Source: Iris pallida
Taxonomy: Eukaryota; Streptophyta; Magnoliopsida; Asparagales; Iridaceae
Length of the DNA stretch: 64,000 bases
Direction of reading: 5' to 3'
Assembly (NCBI GenBank): GCA_029216955.1
Contig: JANAVB010029819.1
Location: 29,966,935 to 30,030,934 of the forward strand
Positions 53,688 to 64,000 of the stretch are shown piece by piece (position 1 is the stretch's first letter; every line of letters starts with the position of its first letter). Under the pieces are notes generated by a model. That model made no database searches. It saw nothing but the letters and a program-made list of their open reading frames with translations, and was not told the DNA's origin. Made by a program: the position numbers and the translations under genes.

Positions 53688-55956
53688 TTGTCAAATCCTC
53701 CAGTCTTGGTGGCCCCGATTCCTGGAAAACCATTCCTACTCTATGTACGAGCAATGGAACACTCCCTCGGGGCTCTGTTGGCACAAAACAATAATGCAGG
53801 CCATGAGCAGGCTATATATTATCTAAGTCGAATGATGATTGGGCCAGAGCACCGATACACCGCTGTGGAGAAGGAATGCCTCGCCCTGGTGTTCGCCATT
53901 CAGAAAACGTGGCACTATGTCACCGGACAAATGATACATGTGATCTCACGAGTCAACCCTCTCAGGGTCCTCATGACTAAACCAGGGGCACTCAGCTCTC
54001 GCCTCGCTATATGGGCAATATTGCTGTCCCCTTATCATATGATCTTCGTCCCACAAAAGACAGTCAAAGGTCAAGCCCTGGCAGACTTCTTAGTAGCCCA
54101 CCCAGGCTCGGAGTCCTCCAGAATATATAAAGAGATCCCAGATGAGGTCGCCGACTCGCATGCAACCTCTCACGAGGCTATATGGCGAATGTTCTTCGAC
54201 GGTGCTTCGAGGACCGGACCTAAAGGCAATATAGTCGTCGGAGTCGGGGTAGTGCTGATCTTCCCTTCCGGATTGGTGATTAATCGTGCTTATTCCCTCA
54301 CTGAACCCTGCTCTAACAATGTGGCCGAGTACAACGCTCTGGTCATTGGCCTCCAACTTGCAAGAGAGCTGGGGGCAGAATACCTTAAAGCATACGGCAA
54401 TTTCCAACTAATCGTCAACCAGATACGGGGCTCATATGAGGTCCGCCACGAAGACATGATCCCTTATCACCAAATAGCGATTGACATCATCTCGTCGTTC
54501 GAGGGGTTCTTCATCGAACATGTCCCCAGACTTCAAAATATCGAAGCTGATGCCTTAGCTGGTCTTGCCGCTTTTCTAGCTGTTCCGAACTATGATCGCC
54601 AATCAGTGGATGTGATAGGCCACGAACTGGTCTGTCCCAAGAATAATGTGCAATTCGTGACGAGTTATTCCGCACAGACGATCGATGATGCCCCAGATTG
54701 GAGACAACCATTCATCGACTTCGTCGTCTACGACATCCTGCCCGAAAACCCAAAGGAAGCCACCTCCATCAGACGGCGTTCTCTCAGATTCTTCTACGAT
54801 ACAGAGACGAAAATGCTGTATCGCCGCTCTTACGACGGATTACTGCTTCGGTGTCTGTCAAATGCAGAAGCCAAAGAAGCCGTACGAGAAGCTCACGACG
54901 GTGTCTGCAGGGCCCACCAGCCCGATCCTAAATTACAAGACCGCCTTCGACGAATGGGCTACTATTGGCCCACGATGGTGGCAGATGCGATAGATTATGC
55001 TAGAAAATACAAAGCCTGCCAAGCCCACACGGACTTCATTCACCAACCATCCGAGTTTCTACATCCGACAGTGGCGTCCTGGCCATTCGAAGCATGGGGA
55101 ATTGATATCATTGGTCCAATCACCCCCACCTTCCTTCCGAGGACATCGCTTCATACTTGCAATCACCGATTACTTCTCCAAATGGGCGAAAGCTGTCGCA
55201 CTCGCAGAAGTTAAGACTTCAAACGTGATCAGCTTCCTTAAGCATCACGTCATCTACCGCTTTGGGCTGCCCAGAAGGATCATCCATGATAATGGTCCGC
55301 AGTTTGCAAGTCACACATTCTACCAATTTTGCGATAAGCACCGTATTCAGAATGTCGCTTCGACACCATACAACCCGGCAGCAAATGGGTTGGCAGAGGC
55401 ATTCAACAAAACAATCATCAAACTTCTCAAGAAGTTTGTCTCCTCCAACAAACGCGACTGGAACGAGAAGCTCGGTGAATGCTTATGGGCTTATCGTACC
55501 ACAGTTCGAACAGCCACCGGGAATACACCATTCTCTCTGGTGTACGGGAGTGAAGCAGTCCTCCCATTGGAGACTCAGATCCCCTCACTACGCGTCGCCC
55601 TTACACATCAATTGACGACAGACGAAAACCACCATCGCCGGCTACAGGAATTGGAGGCACTAGAGGAAAAGTGCCTCTTGGCTCAGCAACGAATTGAGCT
55701 ATACCAAGCGCGCATCTCTGGAGCCTTCAACAAGAAGGTCAAAATCAGAACATTCCAAGTAGGCGATCTCGTTCTGGCGGTCCGGAGGCCGATGGTCATG
55801 ACTCACAAGACCGCCGACAAATTCCAGCCAAAGTGGGAAGGCCCATTTATCATTGAGACAATATTCTCCAACGGTGCTAACCGCCTCGCAAAACAAAATG
55901 AAGACTTGCTCATGTTACCCGTCAACGGCAAGTTCCTGAAAAAATATTATGTCTAA
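53688..55956 (+). pseudogene. Tat-3 RNase H domains and integrase
   Basis: The first RNase H (LYVRAMEHSLGALLAQ) lacks its catalytic Asp as in Tat-2. The archaeal-type RNase H at 54,190-54,560 has FFDGAS, NNVAEYNAL and IEADALA, but the central GDS motif is GNF (near 54,395), losing a catalytic Asp. Integrase starts at about 54,830 (HDGVCRAHQPDPKLQDR, ARKYKACQ). A frameshift near 55,125 is followed by the intact core (HDNGPQF, GLAEAFNK) and the end KFLKKYYV at 55,956. Confidence 0.88.
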
Positions 55957-57128
55957 ACGACATTCTCTCCAGCTCATCGAGTCATGTACCCGCTGGTACC
56001 ACTGAACTCACATCCACAACATTTTAGATTATCGAGTCATGTACCCGCTGGTGCCGCTGAACTCACACTTTCTCAATATTCTAAATTACCGAGTTATGTA
56101 CCCGCTGGTACCTCTGAACTCACATTCCGGTCACTCTTTCAGATAGTCAGTCACGTATGATTATATATCTGAACTTCCTTCCTGGAAGAGGTCCTCCCTC
56201 ATGATCCACCACCCGCACTCCCAGTGCACAAAAAGGGTAATCGATCCACAAATTTCCGAAACGGCCATGTCCTCATTACCTCTGAGTCGTTTTCACTTCC
56301 ACCAAAAATAAACCGCCCTCTCGTATAGAACTTCCACGTTCTCCTACCTCTGAGTCGTTCTATGTACCCCCTCTTCATCGAGCCCACTTCTGCCATGTCC
56401 TCATTACCTCTGAGTGGGAAGGCTCTTTCGAAGAAACCTTCATGCTTGCCATGTCCACATTACCTCTGAGCAAGTATGTCGGTCCCCTTTCAACCTATCA
56501 TCTGTATCCACAACCGGAGTACGACAAGGATAATAGGTCCACAAATGTCCTCTGTTGACCACAAATGTCCTCTGTTGACCACAAATGTCCTCTGTTGATC
56601 ACGAATATCTTCCGTGAAGTCTCCCCTGCCATGTCCTCATTACCTCTGAGCAGGAAGATTCCACGGTAAAACCCTCATGCTTGCCATGTCCTCAAACCTC
56701 TGAGCAAATATGTTGGTTTCCTTTCATCCCATTATCCGTATCCTGAACCAGGGTACGCCAAGGATAATAGGTCCACAAATATCCCTTGCTAAGCTTCTTA
56801 GCATAAATCTACCATCTCACCATGCCTCGGGAGCCCAGCTGCTCTACGGTATTCTTTTTCCCAATACCGAGAACACCCATGACCACTTCGCCATGGCTGT
56901 TCCGGACATCCTGACCAAACTTGTTATCCGTACCTAAAACTAAGGTACACCTAGGGTAACAGGTCCACAAATAATCCTCCAGCAAGTCCAATTCCACAAA
57001 CGCCACAAGTACAAGAAAGAGAAGATGAGTTAAAACATGTTCATTTATTCAAAATTTAAAGTGCTACATCATTTGGGATCACATCCCTTACAAAAAAAAA
57101 GGAGAAGCAAGAGAAAACAGAAGGCTGA
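55957..57128. repeat. Non-coding repeat zone between pol and the antisense gene of Tat-3
   Basis: Three units of about 63 bp with GAGTYATGTACCCGCTGGT (55,978-56,130). Then CCATGTCCTCATTACCTCTGA or its CATGTCCACATTACCTCTGA form occurs at about six places between 56,263 and 56,705. CCACAAATGTCCTCTGTTGA occurs three times in tandem (56,550-56,610). A longer unit with CATCCTATCCGTATCC-like and GGATAATAGGTCCACAAAT sequence occurs at about 56,490-56,550, 56,725-56,790 and 56,925-56,975. No protein gene is seen. Confidence 0.8.
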
Positions 57129-60100
57129 TCACTGCTCCGGGGCGCATAACACCCTGAGACGATCCGTCAGCAAGGCAACCGACCGCTCAAACCTCTGGGT
57201 AGCTCGACGCTTCACCTCTTGGGTCAGCACCGCCTCGTCCTCCAGTTGAGCATGGGCTTGCCAGTTATCCTCGAATCTCTTAAAGGCCCGCTCCAGGTTA
57301 ACAGAAGATCGGGAAACCTTCTCGGCCTCCCGAACGATTGACTCCTGTTCCGTCTGAGCAGCCTTCAACTCTGACTCTAAGAAGGCCAACTCCTTCTGGA
57401 GTACGAGAATTCGCTCCTTCGTGTCATCAATTCCACGAGAAGCAGACTCTTCACGAGCACGATAAGCCTGACTCTGACGACCCAGCCTGTCATACGAAGC
57501 GGAGAACTTGTCAAGGTCTCCCTGCACAACTGGCCCGGCAGTATCTCGAGCGAGCTTGATCATATCCTGAGCAGCAATGAGGAAGCCCCGCTCCCGTTCA
57601 ATCGCAGTAGGCAAACCCGCCTGCCGTATCGCCAGCAGTTGGGTCACAAGCTGATCAGCCTCTGCCAACTTAGGCTCCAGCAGTGCAGCCAACCCCACCC
57701 CGCCAGGAAGGCACTTCAAAGTTGCAACCTGACCCCGAGCGCACCGGAGAGATAGAGAAAAAGGGGTCCTCCGTTCTACAGCCGCGTCTACGTCCCTTTT
57801 TAAATGGCGATAGAAGCTGTCGACCACATCCTGCGTCACCTCGTCCAGAGCCTCCGAGGAAGCCGGTGTCAACGGGAGTGTGGCTGGCAACGCTGAAGAA
57901 GACGCAACAGAATCTGCCGTTCCTGCCATAAGAGAAGCAAACTCCGTACGAAAGGACGCATGGACAGCGGCCAACTCCTCTTCAGCGGCCCGCAGAACTT
58001 GAATGCTCGACAGGGTCGAGAGGTCAATCTTCGGAGCCGTATGATCAGCAGAGGACGAGGTGGAAACCATCGCCAGCTCCATTCCTATCTGCCCGGGGTT
58101 GGCGGGAGGCCCCTCGACATGAGACGGCGAAGGAGCGGGAACGCTCCTTTCTCCTAGATCACGGCAGGCCGAGCCTTTCCCAAGAACATCCGCGGTGGGA
58201 AGTAAAGGGTTAGGACTTGTAGGGCCAAGGCAACCATGAATCGATTTGACCCGGAGGATATGTTGATAGAGCAAATAAGCCCCCTCACTAGTCAATATTT
58301 GGCTTATCTTACAAGTGGAGGAGTGTGGAGGCTGAAGGTCGCCTACAGCCACCGTAGCCTCTTCACCAACTGTCTCTGAGTCAGGTATAATAGGCTCCTC
58401 CGCCCCTGCACCCTCGGAAAGGGATGTAACGAGATCGGCGTCGTCTTGCTGAAGTTCAGCGATCTCGTAGATGGTCCCGAGGAAACCTTCATTACCCCGG
58501 GCCGAAGCCTCAGCAACCCGGGAGCTTCCAGGCGCCGCTGAGAGAGCCCCGGCAGAAAGGACCGCGGCACACATGTCGCTAATCAAAGAAGCAAGGGCCG
58601 GATCAACTTCGGGGGCAGTAGACGGTTTAGGAGAGGCCGGTTCATCAGACGCCTACAAAGAAAAGTGATTGAGTTATATCTCCGAGAGAAAAGAAAACTA
58701 CAACGAAGAGATGGCTCCGACTTGGTCTTACCTCCGGAACAGCGTCTGTACCTTCACCCCTCTCCGTAATAAGTAGCCTACGGGGTCCGACCGCCGCTCT
58801 CTTCACAAAAAAGGCTACCCCTCCGCCAGTAGACTCACGCCTGCCTCGCTTACGTGAGGGACCAGGCACGACAGGCGGTAGTTCTACCCGCACTACCTCC
58901 GGTATAGATGGCAATTGGTCTACCGCCTCATCTAATACAACCGACGGTTGAGCCATCATTATCTCATCTGCCATGACGGGAGGCTGACCCGCCGTTGCCT
59001 CGTCACCAGAAGAGAGAGAGTCCTCGTCGTCCCGCTCGTTGTCTTCCTCAATTGTGTCAAAGGACTCGGAATCGGGCGTAGGAACTCTATTCGCCCCTTT
59101 CTTCTTTGCCCTCGACACCATAGCCTTTTTTGCCAGGCGAGTGCCCACGATGAAGCTAGTCCTCGTGTCAAAATCGAAGGAAAGAGGATTTGCCGTAGCA
59201 TGATATAAGGCCGCCATATGCAAGATTTTCCCTATCACGTTTGCGGCAGGAACCAAGAAGCTAGTTCGAGTATGACAAGTGTCATAGTAGCTCCATGCCC
59301 TAATACCATCAAGAATGCTACCTTCAAATCCCAGGTGGGAACTGGGACGCCCGAGGAATAGCTGACTATACCCAAATTGACGGGCAAACCTACTGGGCAA
59401 GTAGGGTTCTAAGTACACAGTGTTGCGATTGCGGTAAACTAAATACGCCGGGCGAATGTTACGCAGCCAGAAACGCATCTTTTCAGGTAAGAAATGAGGA
59501 GGTCCAACACCATCAACATGAACACTCCTCACTTCTTGATCGGTGAAACAGGGAACGGACACGAAGAAATTATATCCGTCCACCCTCGCCAACATCCTCC
59601 GACACGTCGGCATGGTACTACATTCCCAAGGCTGATGGTGATACCTGAAAAGAAAAGCGTCGTCGTCCGTAACGCCATCCCCCGTCCCAGGCCTCATCAA
59701 AGACTGATAATGCAATAACAGCCATCCCAACAAGTAATGATAAGGCAGTTCTATACGTTCAAAGTCCATTGCCACGTCACGAGCAATGACCTTGGACGAG
59801 AAGGCACGGAGACCATGCTGAATACTGCACACCATAGCAGGAAGAAGAGCCAGCCTGACCCCAAAGGCCAACTTCACAGCAGGGAGAATGAAGTGGCGAC
59901 TGATCCTTTCGATAGAACCTGCCCCTCCTGAGACCACATAATTGTGCAGCCACACCATTAAAAACCCCGCCAAGAGTGCCTTCTCTGACAGCCGCCGGGT
60001 ACTATAATAAAAATAGCTGAAGGAGTCAATCTGTCTCCCAAATTTGTCACTTTTGGACTTCGACCTTCTAGCAGTCGACACCAAGTCCTCTACTTCCCTA

Positions 60101-61933
60101 GGAGTTTGACGATCCCAGGAAATAACCCGGCCAGATGCGTTGAATTTGAAAAGGTATAAGACCCAAGATTTGGTATGGGGAGCGTCCCCCTCCGAGCTGT
60201 CATTTTTCTGGATAGCCGTTCGGTGACAGGTGCTATGATGACACAATAGTTCTTGATACACGGCGACGAAACCTGGGAATCGTCGGTCTAAATCCTGGAA
60301 CTCCTCATTTGTCGGAGTGTACGCTTCGAAGGGCTCGTCTCCCCAGAGGAGCTTGGAGACAGCATACATCTCGTGAAGAGCGAGCCCCAATTCCCCTACA
60401 GAGGCAAAGAAAGTCCCTGTCTGATGATTGTACATCTCCAGAAGGGCCATGAACAATGGCTTATTAACGGGCAACCCGTGGCTGGTACCCCGGACAGCAT
60501 CATAAAGATTGACTTCTCGCAAAAATTCCCCGTAGTTCCGTAGAATCGACGAGGTCAGGTTGGCCCACGGGGGAATGGGTTGTAACTAACTCGGCAGTAC
60601 CAATCTGCCAACAGGATAGGACCCTTTGCGAGCAAGCTGGCTCAGGAAGGTGTCAGCCTGAGTGAATGAGAAGTTAGGACCGGGTGTGTTGATGAAGGTA
60701 CCCGGAACTAACTCCATCACGGATCGACTGGCCGGATCCTTGATCGCACGCACTGACCCAGTGGTTTTGTTGTAACGAATGTTACCAACAAACATCCCCG
60801 GTCTGGTTGGAGTGAGGGTGTCTAGCATCTGCCTGTCCAAAACGATCATGTTGAACCACGTAAAAGGAAAATGGTGCTTTATAATGGGGATGTGAATCGG
60901 CATCCCGTCCAGGTCAAAATCCCAACTCTCGGATACATCCAGCACTCGGGAGTTTTCTATGATCAATGCATCCCCAAAGAGGAAGACCGGTCTCAGATAC
61001 TTCCCATCAGACTTCCCGGAGCTCATCATGTCACTAAGGAATTAGAAAGATTGAACCCTGATAGCATTTAGTCGCTCCAAAGGTTCATTAACAAGGAGCT
61101 GCTCGGATACTTGACGAACTAAATCATCCCGATGCACGCCCAAGGTGAACTGACACGAGCCAACCAGAAGTTCCCCCGCAAGATTTACTGGCAGATTCAC
61201 TAAAGAAAGACAAAAGAAACAAGTCAAAAAGATAGCCGAAACGCAAACTACTTGATGCTTATGCGGCTTAAGCATAGCCTCATGCGGCTAAGTTTGAAAG
61301 AGCACATGCGGTTCAGTTCGAATGAGCTTATGCGGTTCGGCTCAAAATGGGCTTATGCGGCTCAGGGTGGATGAGCTTATGCAGTTCGATTCGAAAGAAG
61401 CATATGCGGATGAGCCCATACGGTCCAATTCGAATAAGCTTATATGGTTCGGCTCAAAATAGGCTTATGCGGTCCAGTGCGGATGAGCTTATGCGGTCTA
61501 TTCAAATGATCTTATGCGGTTCAGTTCGAAATAAGCTTATGCGGCTCAGTTTAAAAGAGCTCATGCGGTCCAAGTCCAGATGAGCTTATGTAGCCCTGAT
61601 GATGAAGTAGTTATGCGGCTGCAAACAACAACTTTCATGCGGCTCAGGCCTGGGTCATATCCCATGCGGCCCAAGCATGAGTCGGACACGCAGCATACTT
61701 GAGAATATAGGCTCGCGCATAAGGTATGCGGCGTAGCCATGACACTTCATCTTGATGGTCCTACCAGCAATAGGCGGGTAAACGTCGGGGTGAAAAACAG
61801 GCATGTCAGCCGTCGGAGGAGCCGCCACGTTCGCCGCCGCAGTCGATGAAGACGCAGCCTTCTTGCCCTTCGCTGCCGCAGAAGATGACGCGGCCTTCTT
61901 GCCCGTAGTAGCGGTAGTCTTCTTGGAAGCCAT
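57129..61933 (-). pseudogene. Antisense gene of Tat-3: plant-mobile-domain and coiled-coil protein
   Basis: Model on the minus strand: exon 1 from ATG 61,933 (MASKKTTATTGKK, Lys/Ala-rich) to a donor near 61,755 or 61,705; an intron containing the ATGCGGC array; exon 2 at 61,199-58,732; an intron of 79 bp (58,731-58,653); exon 3 at 58,652-57,129. Phases agree. Around 60,560-60,300 the protein reads RNYGEFLREVNLYDAVRG and then GELGLALHEMYAVSKLL, the signature of the aminotransferase-like plant mobile domain (PMD). Later come an acidic region, a basic KRGRR nuclear signal (near 58,850) and a C-terminal coiled coil (57,480-57,140). In-frame stops at 61,042 (TAA) and 60,586 (TAG) probably inactivate it. 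Host PMD proteins such as MAIN and MAIL1 act in silencing and meristem upkeep; the role here is unknown. Confidence 0.75.
61255..61745 (+). repeat. ATGCGGC array in the antisense-gene intron
   Basis: About 18 words of GCTTATGCGGYTC or CATGCGG type at intervals of roughly 20-30 bp, all in the same orientation, often within units like TTATGCGGTTCGGCTC. Four more lie at 62,222-62,282. It is the same word as in the LTRs and ORF1. Confidence 0.9.
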
Positions 61934-62031
61934 TGCCGATCGTTGATAGGAGAAGACGAAGAGGAAGTCGGCAACAAGGAGTTCGAGCAAAAGAGAGAAG
62001 GTAAAGAAACCCTCAAAGAATAAAATTACTC

Positions 62032-62040
62032 CTATTTATA
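62032..62040 (-). promoter_or_regulatory. TATA box of the antisense PMD gene
   Basis: The minus strand reads GCCTATAAATAGGAG, about 100 bp before ATG 61,933, followed by a CT-rich leader (CTTTACCTTCTCTC). A good plant RNA polymerase II core promoter, located 310 bp inside the 3' LTR boundary and pointing back into the element. Confidence 0.65.
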
Positions 62041-62332
62041 GGCGAAGGAGGCTCAAAAAAATCAAACAAACGCCTCGATCCACGCGCCGCCTAAAAGAAT
62101 AAAGGAAAAATGCTTCGGTCAAAACAAAATCGACCCTTGGGATCCTCCCCCAAGAGGCGACGAATCAAGGGCATTTAATGCAGAAGATTTGCACACGTGG
62201 TTGGGACACGTGGCAAAAAGTTTATGCGGCCTAACAGCTCATGCGGCCAGATAAATCCATACGGCTGAATCATCTATGCGGTCAACAAAGGCCATGCTTC
62301 TTATTCAAAGTATTTCAATTTTGTAAATTGAA
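62041..62332. other. Upstream region of the antisense gene
   Basis: It contains two CACGTGG/GACACGTGG G-box-like words (62,195-62,215) and four ATGCGGC-type words (62,222-62,282). These would be upstream promoter elements of the antisense gene. Confidence 0.4.
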
Positions 62333-62349
62333 AACTTTGAAGGGGGTCT
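62333..62349 (+). other. Polypurine tract of Tat-3
   Basis: AACTTTGAAGGGGGTCT touches the 3' LTR start TGTAGAAG at 62,350. It is nearly the same as in Tat-2. Confidence 0.88.
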
Positions 62350-63827
62350 TGTAGAAGCATGGAAAATATCAGGATGATGATCTATACGGCTCGGAACAGG
62401 AGAACCCCATGCGGCTCATACAGGAGCAGTCCCATGCGATTCAGAGAGACTCTTAGTCTCATGCGGCTCAGGGCAGGAGAGTCCATACGGCTTACATTGG
62501 GACAGTCCTATACGGTTCAAAGAGCCCCCCAGCCGCATGCGGTTCAGAAGTACATGCGGCTCACATACGACCAACAGAGATATACGGCTCGATTAACACC
62601 ACGTGTCCCTATGGGACCCCTTCACACAGCTGGCCATCGAGTAAATGGCCCTATTTAATGCCCTACCATGATTTGATAGCTGACGGCTCTGACATGAAGT
62701 GTCATAATGGTCCTGTCATAATGACAGACTCTTTGGGAATAGGAGAAAATCTCTGACACGATCCGAAATTGACACGTGGCCACCCCCATGCGGCTCCAGT
62801 GAAAAGCAACTTCATGCGGTTGGCGAGAATCATCTTCCTGTGGCTCACCGAGAAGCTATCCCATGTGGCTCGCAAGTATTCTACCTATGCGGCTCATCGA
62901 GAAGCTATCCCATGCGGCTCGCAAGTACTATACCTATGCGGCTCACCGAGAAACTATCCCATACGGCTCGCAAGTACTATACCTATGCGGCTCACTGAGA
63001 CGCTGTCTCATACAGTTTATGGATATCATACGGTTCTGACAGGGTCCACCATTAAGACACGTGGCAGAGATTCAATGGTCCCCTCCCGACTTGACACAGC
63101 TGGTAGCAAGGATGATTATGAGATACAAATCAATCAGAGATTTACCAGATCCCAATGACCATATTTAACGTTATCCTCATAATTAATGAGATCAGGTCAT
63201 ATCATTCATAATCAAGCCAATGGGATACGTGGTGAGAGGTCCAAGCTTGACACAACCAATCTTGAAGATTTAAAGCAATCTGTATTAAACATTCACAGGA
63301 TTCGATACTATCCCCATTTATGGCCCAGATCCTTCACGCTTAAAACTAATGGTCCAGATTGATTAAGCGTCAGGCCGCCGCCACTTTGAGAATGGGTAAT
63401 CATCCAAACCCTAATGATGCCCCCACTATTATAAATAGCAAGGTGCCATTCCCTTGTAAAAAATATATACGGTCAGAAAGATATACTGTCACAGAGAGAC
63501 TCCCCCAATAACCAGAGATCAATCCAGAGAGAGAGAAGCCAGAAGAGCAATACGAGGAGAGTAGGAAGAGCATTTCTTCGTCAACGCCAACCATCTCGTC
63601 ACAGGAGCCAAGGCTGCATACCGATCGTCCAAGGAGTAAGGCAGGGCTGCCGTCGCCTTCCCGAGCCTCTATCGTCACCCCCAGAATCTAAAATAAACAA
63701 TTGTACTTAGACTGTTGTACCTAGGTTTTCGTCCCTAGGCTTTCTTTGTACAAGCGAGTTTGTATTGTGAGTCTAAGTTCAGTCCTCCCATAAAACTGTT
63801 CTGTACTTTTACAATTAATGGCAAACA
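62350..63827 (+). mobile_element. 3' LTR of Tat-3
   Basis: 1,478 bp, same ends as the 5' LTR. Many of the differences from the 5' LTR are CG to TG or CA, as expected from decay of methylated cytosine; several hit the ATGCGGCT words (ATACGGCT, ATGTGGCT). Confidence 0.95.
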
Positions 63828-64000
63828 GTAAGTAAACATAATTGTGATTCATTAACTATAAACAAACAATTGCATGCTACAAACAATCGTAATATAATAT
63901 AATAAAATGTAATATAATATAATATAATATAATATAATATAATATAATATAATATAATATAATATAATATAATATAATATAATATAATGTGGCACTCCAA
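63828..64000. repeat. Flank of Tat-3 with an AATAT pentanucleotide array
   Basis: Starts with the GTAAG duplication and about 60 bp of AT-rich flank, then a nearly perfect AATAT array from about 63,891 to 63,988. The window ends in GGCACTCCAA. The flank should continue the DNA before 42,936; similarity to the old LTR is not clear here. Confidence 0.85.

Larger units (their letters stand above)
42936..63827 (+). mobile_element. Tat-3: full-length Tat/Ogre-type element with nested LTR
   Basis: A 20,892-bp plus-strand element, about 18.0 kb without the LTR inserted at 45,906. LTRs lie at 42,936-44,408 and 62,350-63,827, and a perfect five-base duplication GTAAG is on both sides (42,931-42,935 and 63,828-63,832). 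Order: LTR, primer-binding site, ORF1, gag, protease, RT, RNase H, archaeal-type RNase H, integrase, repeat zone, then a minus-strand plant-mobile-domain gene, polypurine tract, LTR. By hand count the LTRs differ at roughly 45-50 of 1,470 positions, so it is older than Tat-2. Many stops and frameshifts make it non-autonomous. Confidence 0.95.

Noticed and set aside
63840..64000. Tyr/Ile-rich frame at the right edge
   Set aside because: It is the translation of an AATAT pentanucleotide array.

Overview
The window is nuclear DNA of a flowering plant, probably a eudicot with a large repeat-rich genome (inference from the element families; no species can be named). Almost everything is transposable-element DNA: three different Ty3/gypsy elements of the Tat/Ogre type, a complete CACTA (En/Spm) transposon, CACTA fragments, copies of a long LTR family that begins TGTCACGCCCC, a Copia LTR and a Harbinger-like non-autonomous element. 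The only convincing host gene is a small RALF-like secreted peptide gene at 17.7-18.2 kb on the minus strand. No tRNA, rRNA or CRISPR array was recognised.

Layout. 1-2 kb: start of an LTR running off the left edge, microsatellites and a probable LTR end. 2-11 kb: Tat-1, a decayed minus-strand element with one LTR (10,022-11,060) and a deletion joining protease to integrase. 11-20 kb: older debris, namely a CACTA 3' end, a Copia LTR (14,759-15,571), a Harbinger-like element (15,915-17,601) filled with a 1.2-kb T-rich array, the RALF gene and a CACTA 5' end. 19.7-64 kb: one nested stack. An old LTR (from 19,723) was hit by a CACTA element (20,272-42,693, TSD AAC). The CACTA second gene was hit by Tat-2 (26,546-40,013, minus strand, TSD ACGC plus A/G). 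The DNA just right of the CACTA was hit by Tat-3 (42,936-63,827, plus strand, TSD GTAAG). Tat-3 ORF1 was then hit by an LTR of the same family as the old one (45,906-48,782, TSD CGAGG).

The Tat elements share one plan: an LTR with a TATA box; a primer-binding site that is also the start of ORF1; ORF1 of unknown function; gag; a protease with a DPGS active site; RT; a degenerate RNase H followed by a second archaeal-type RNase H; integrase; and, between pol and the 3' LTR, genes on the opposite strand with their own TATA boxes. Tat-3 carries an intron-containing antisense gene for a plant-mobile-domain plus coiled-coil protein. Tat-1 and Tat-2 carry a different antisense set of three small genes.

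The least explained signal is that each Tat element carries its own short DNA word many times, in its LTRs, in the ORF1 tandem repeats and in the antisense-gene region, and hardly at all in gag-pol: ATGCGGCT in Tat-3, TCACGC/GCGTGA in Tat-2, GCGCAA/TTGCGC in Tat-1. A 14-bp version of the Tat-2 word also recurs in the unrelated LTR inserted in Tat-3. Another motif, close to CATGTCCACATTACCTCTGA, recurs in the pol-to-antisense-gene interval of all three.
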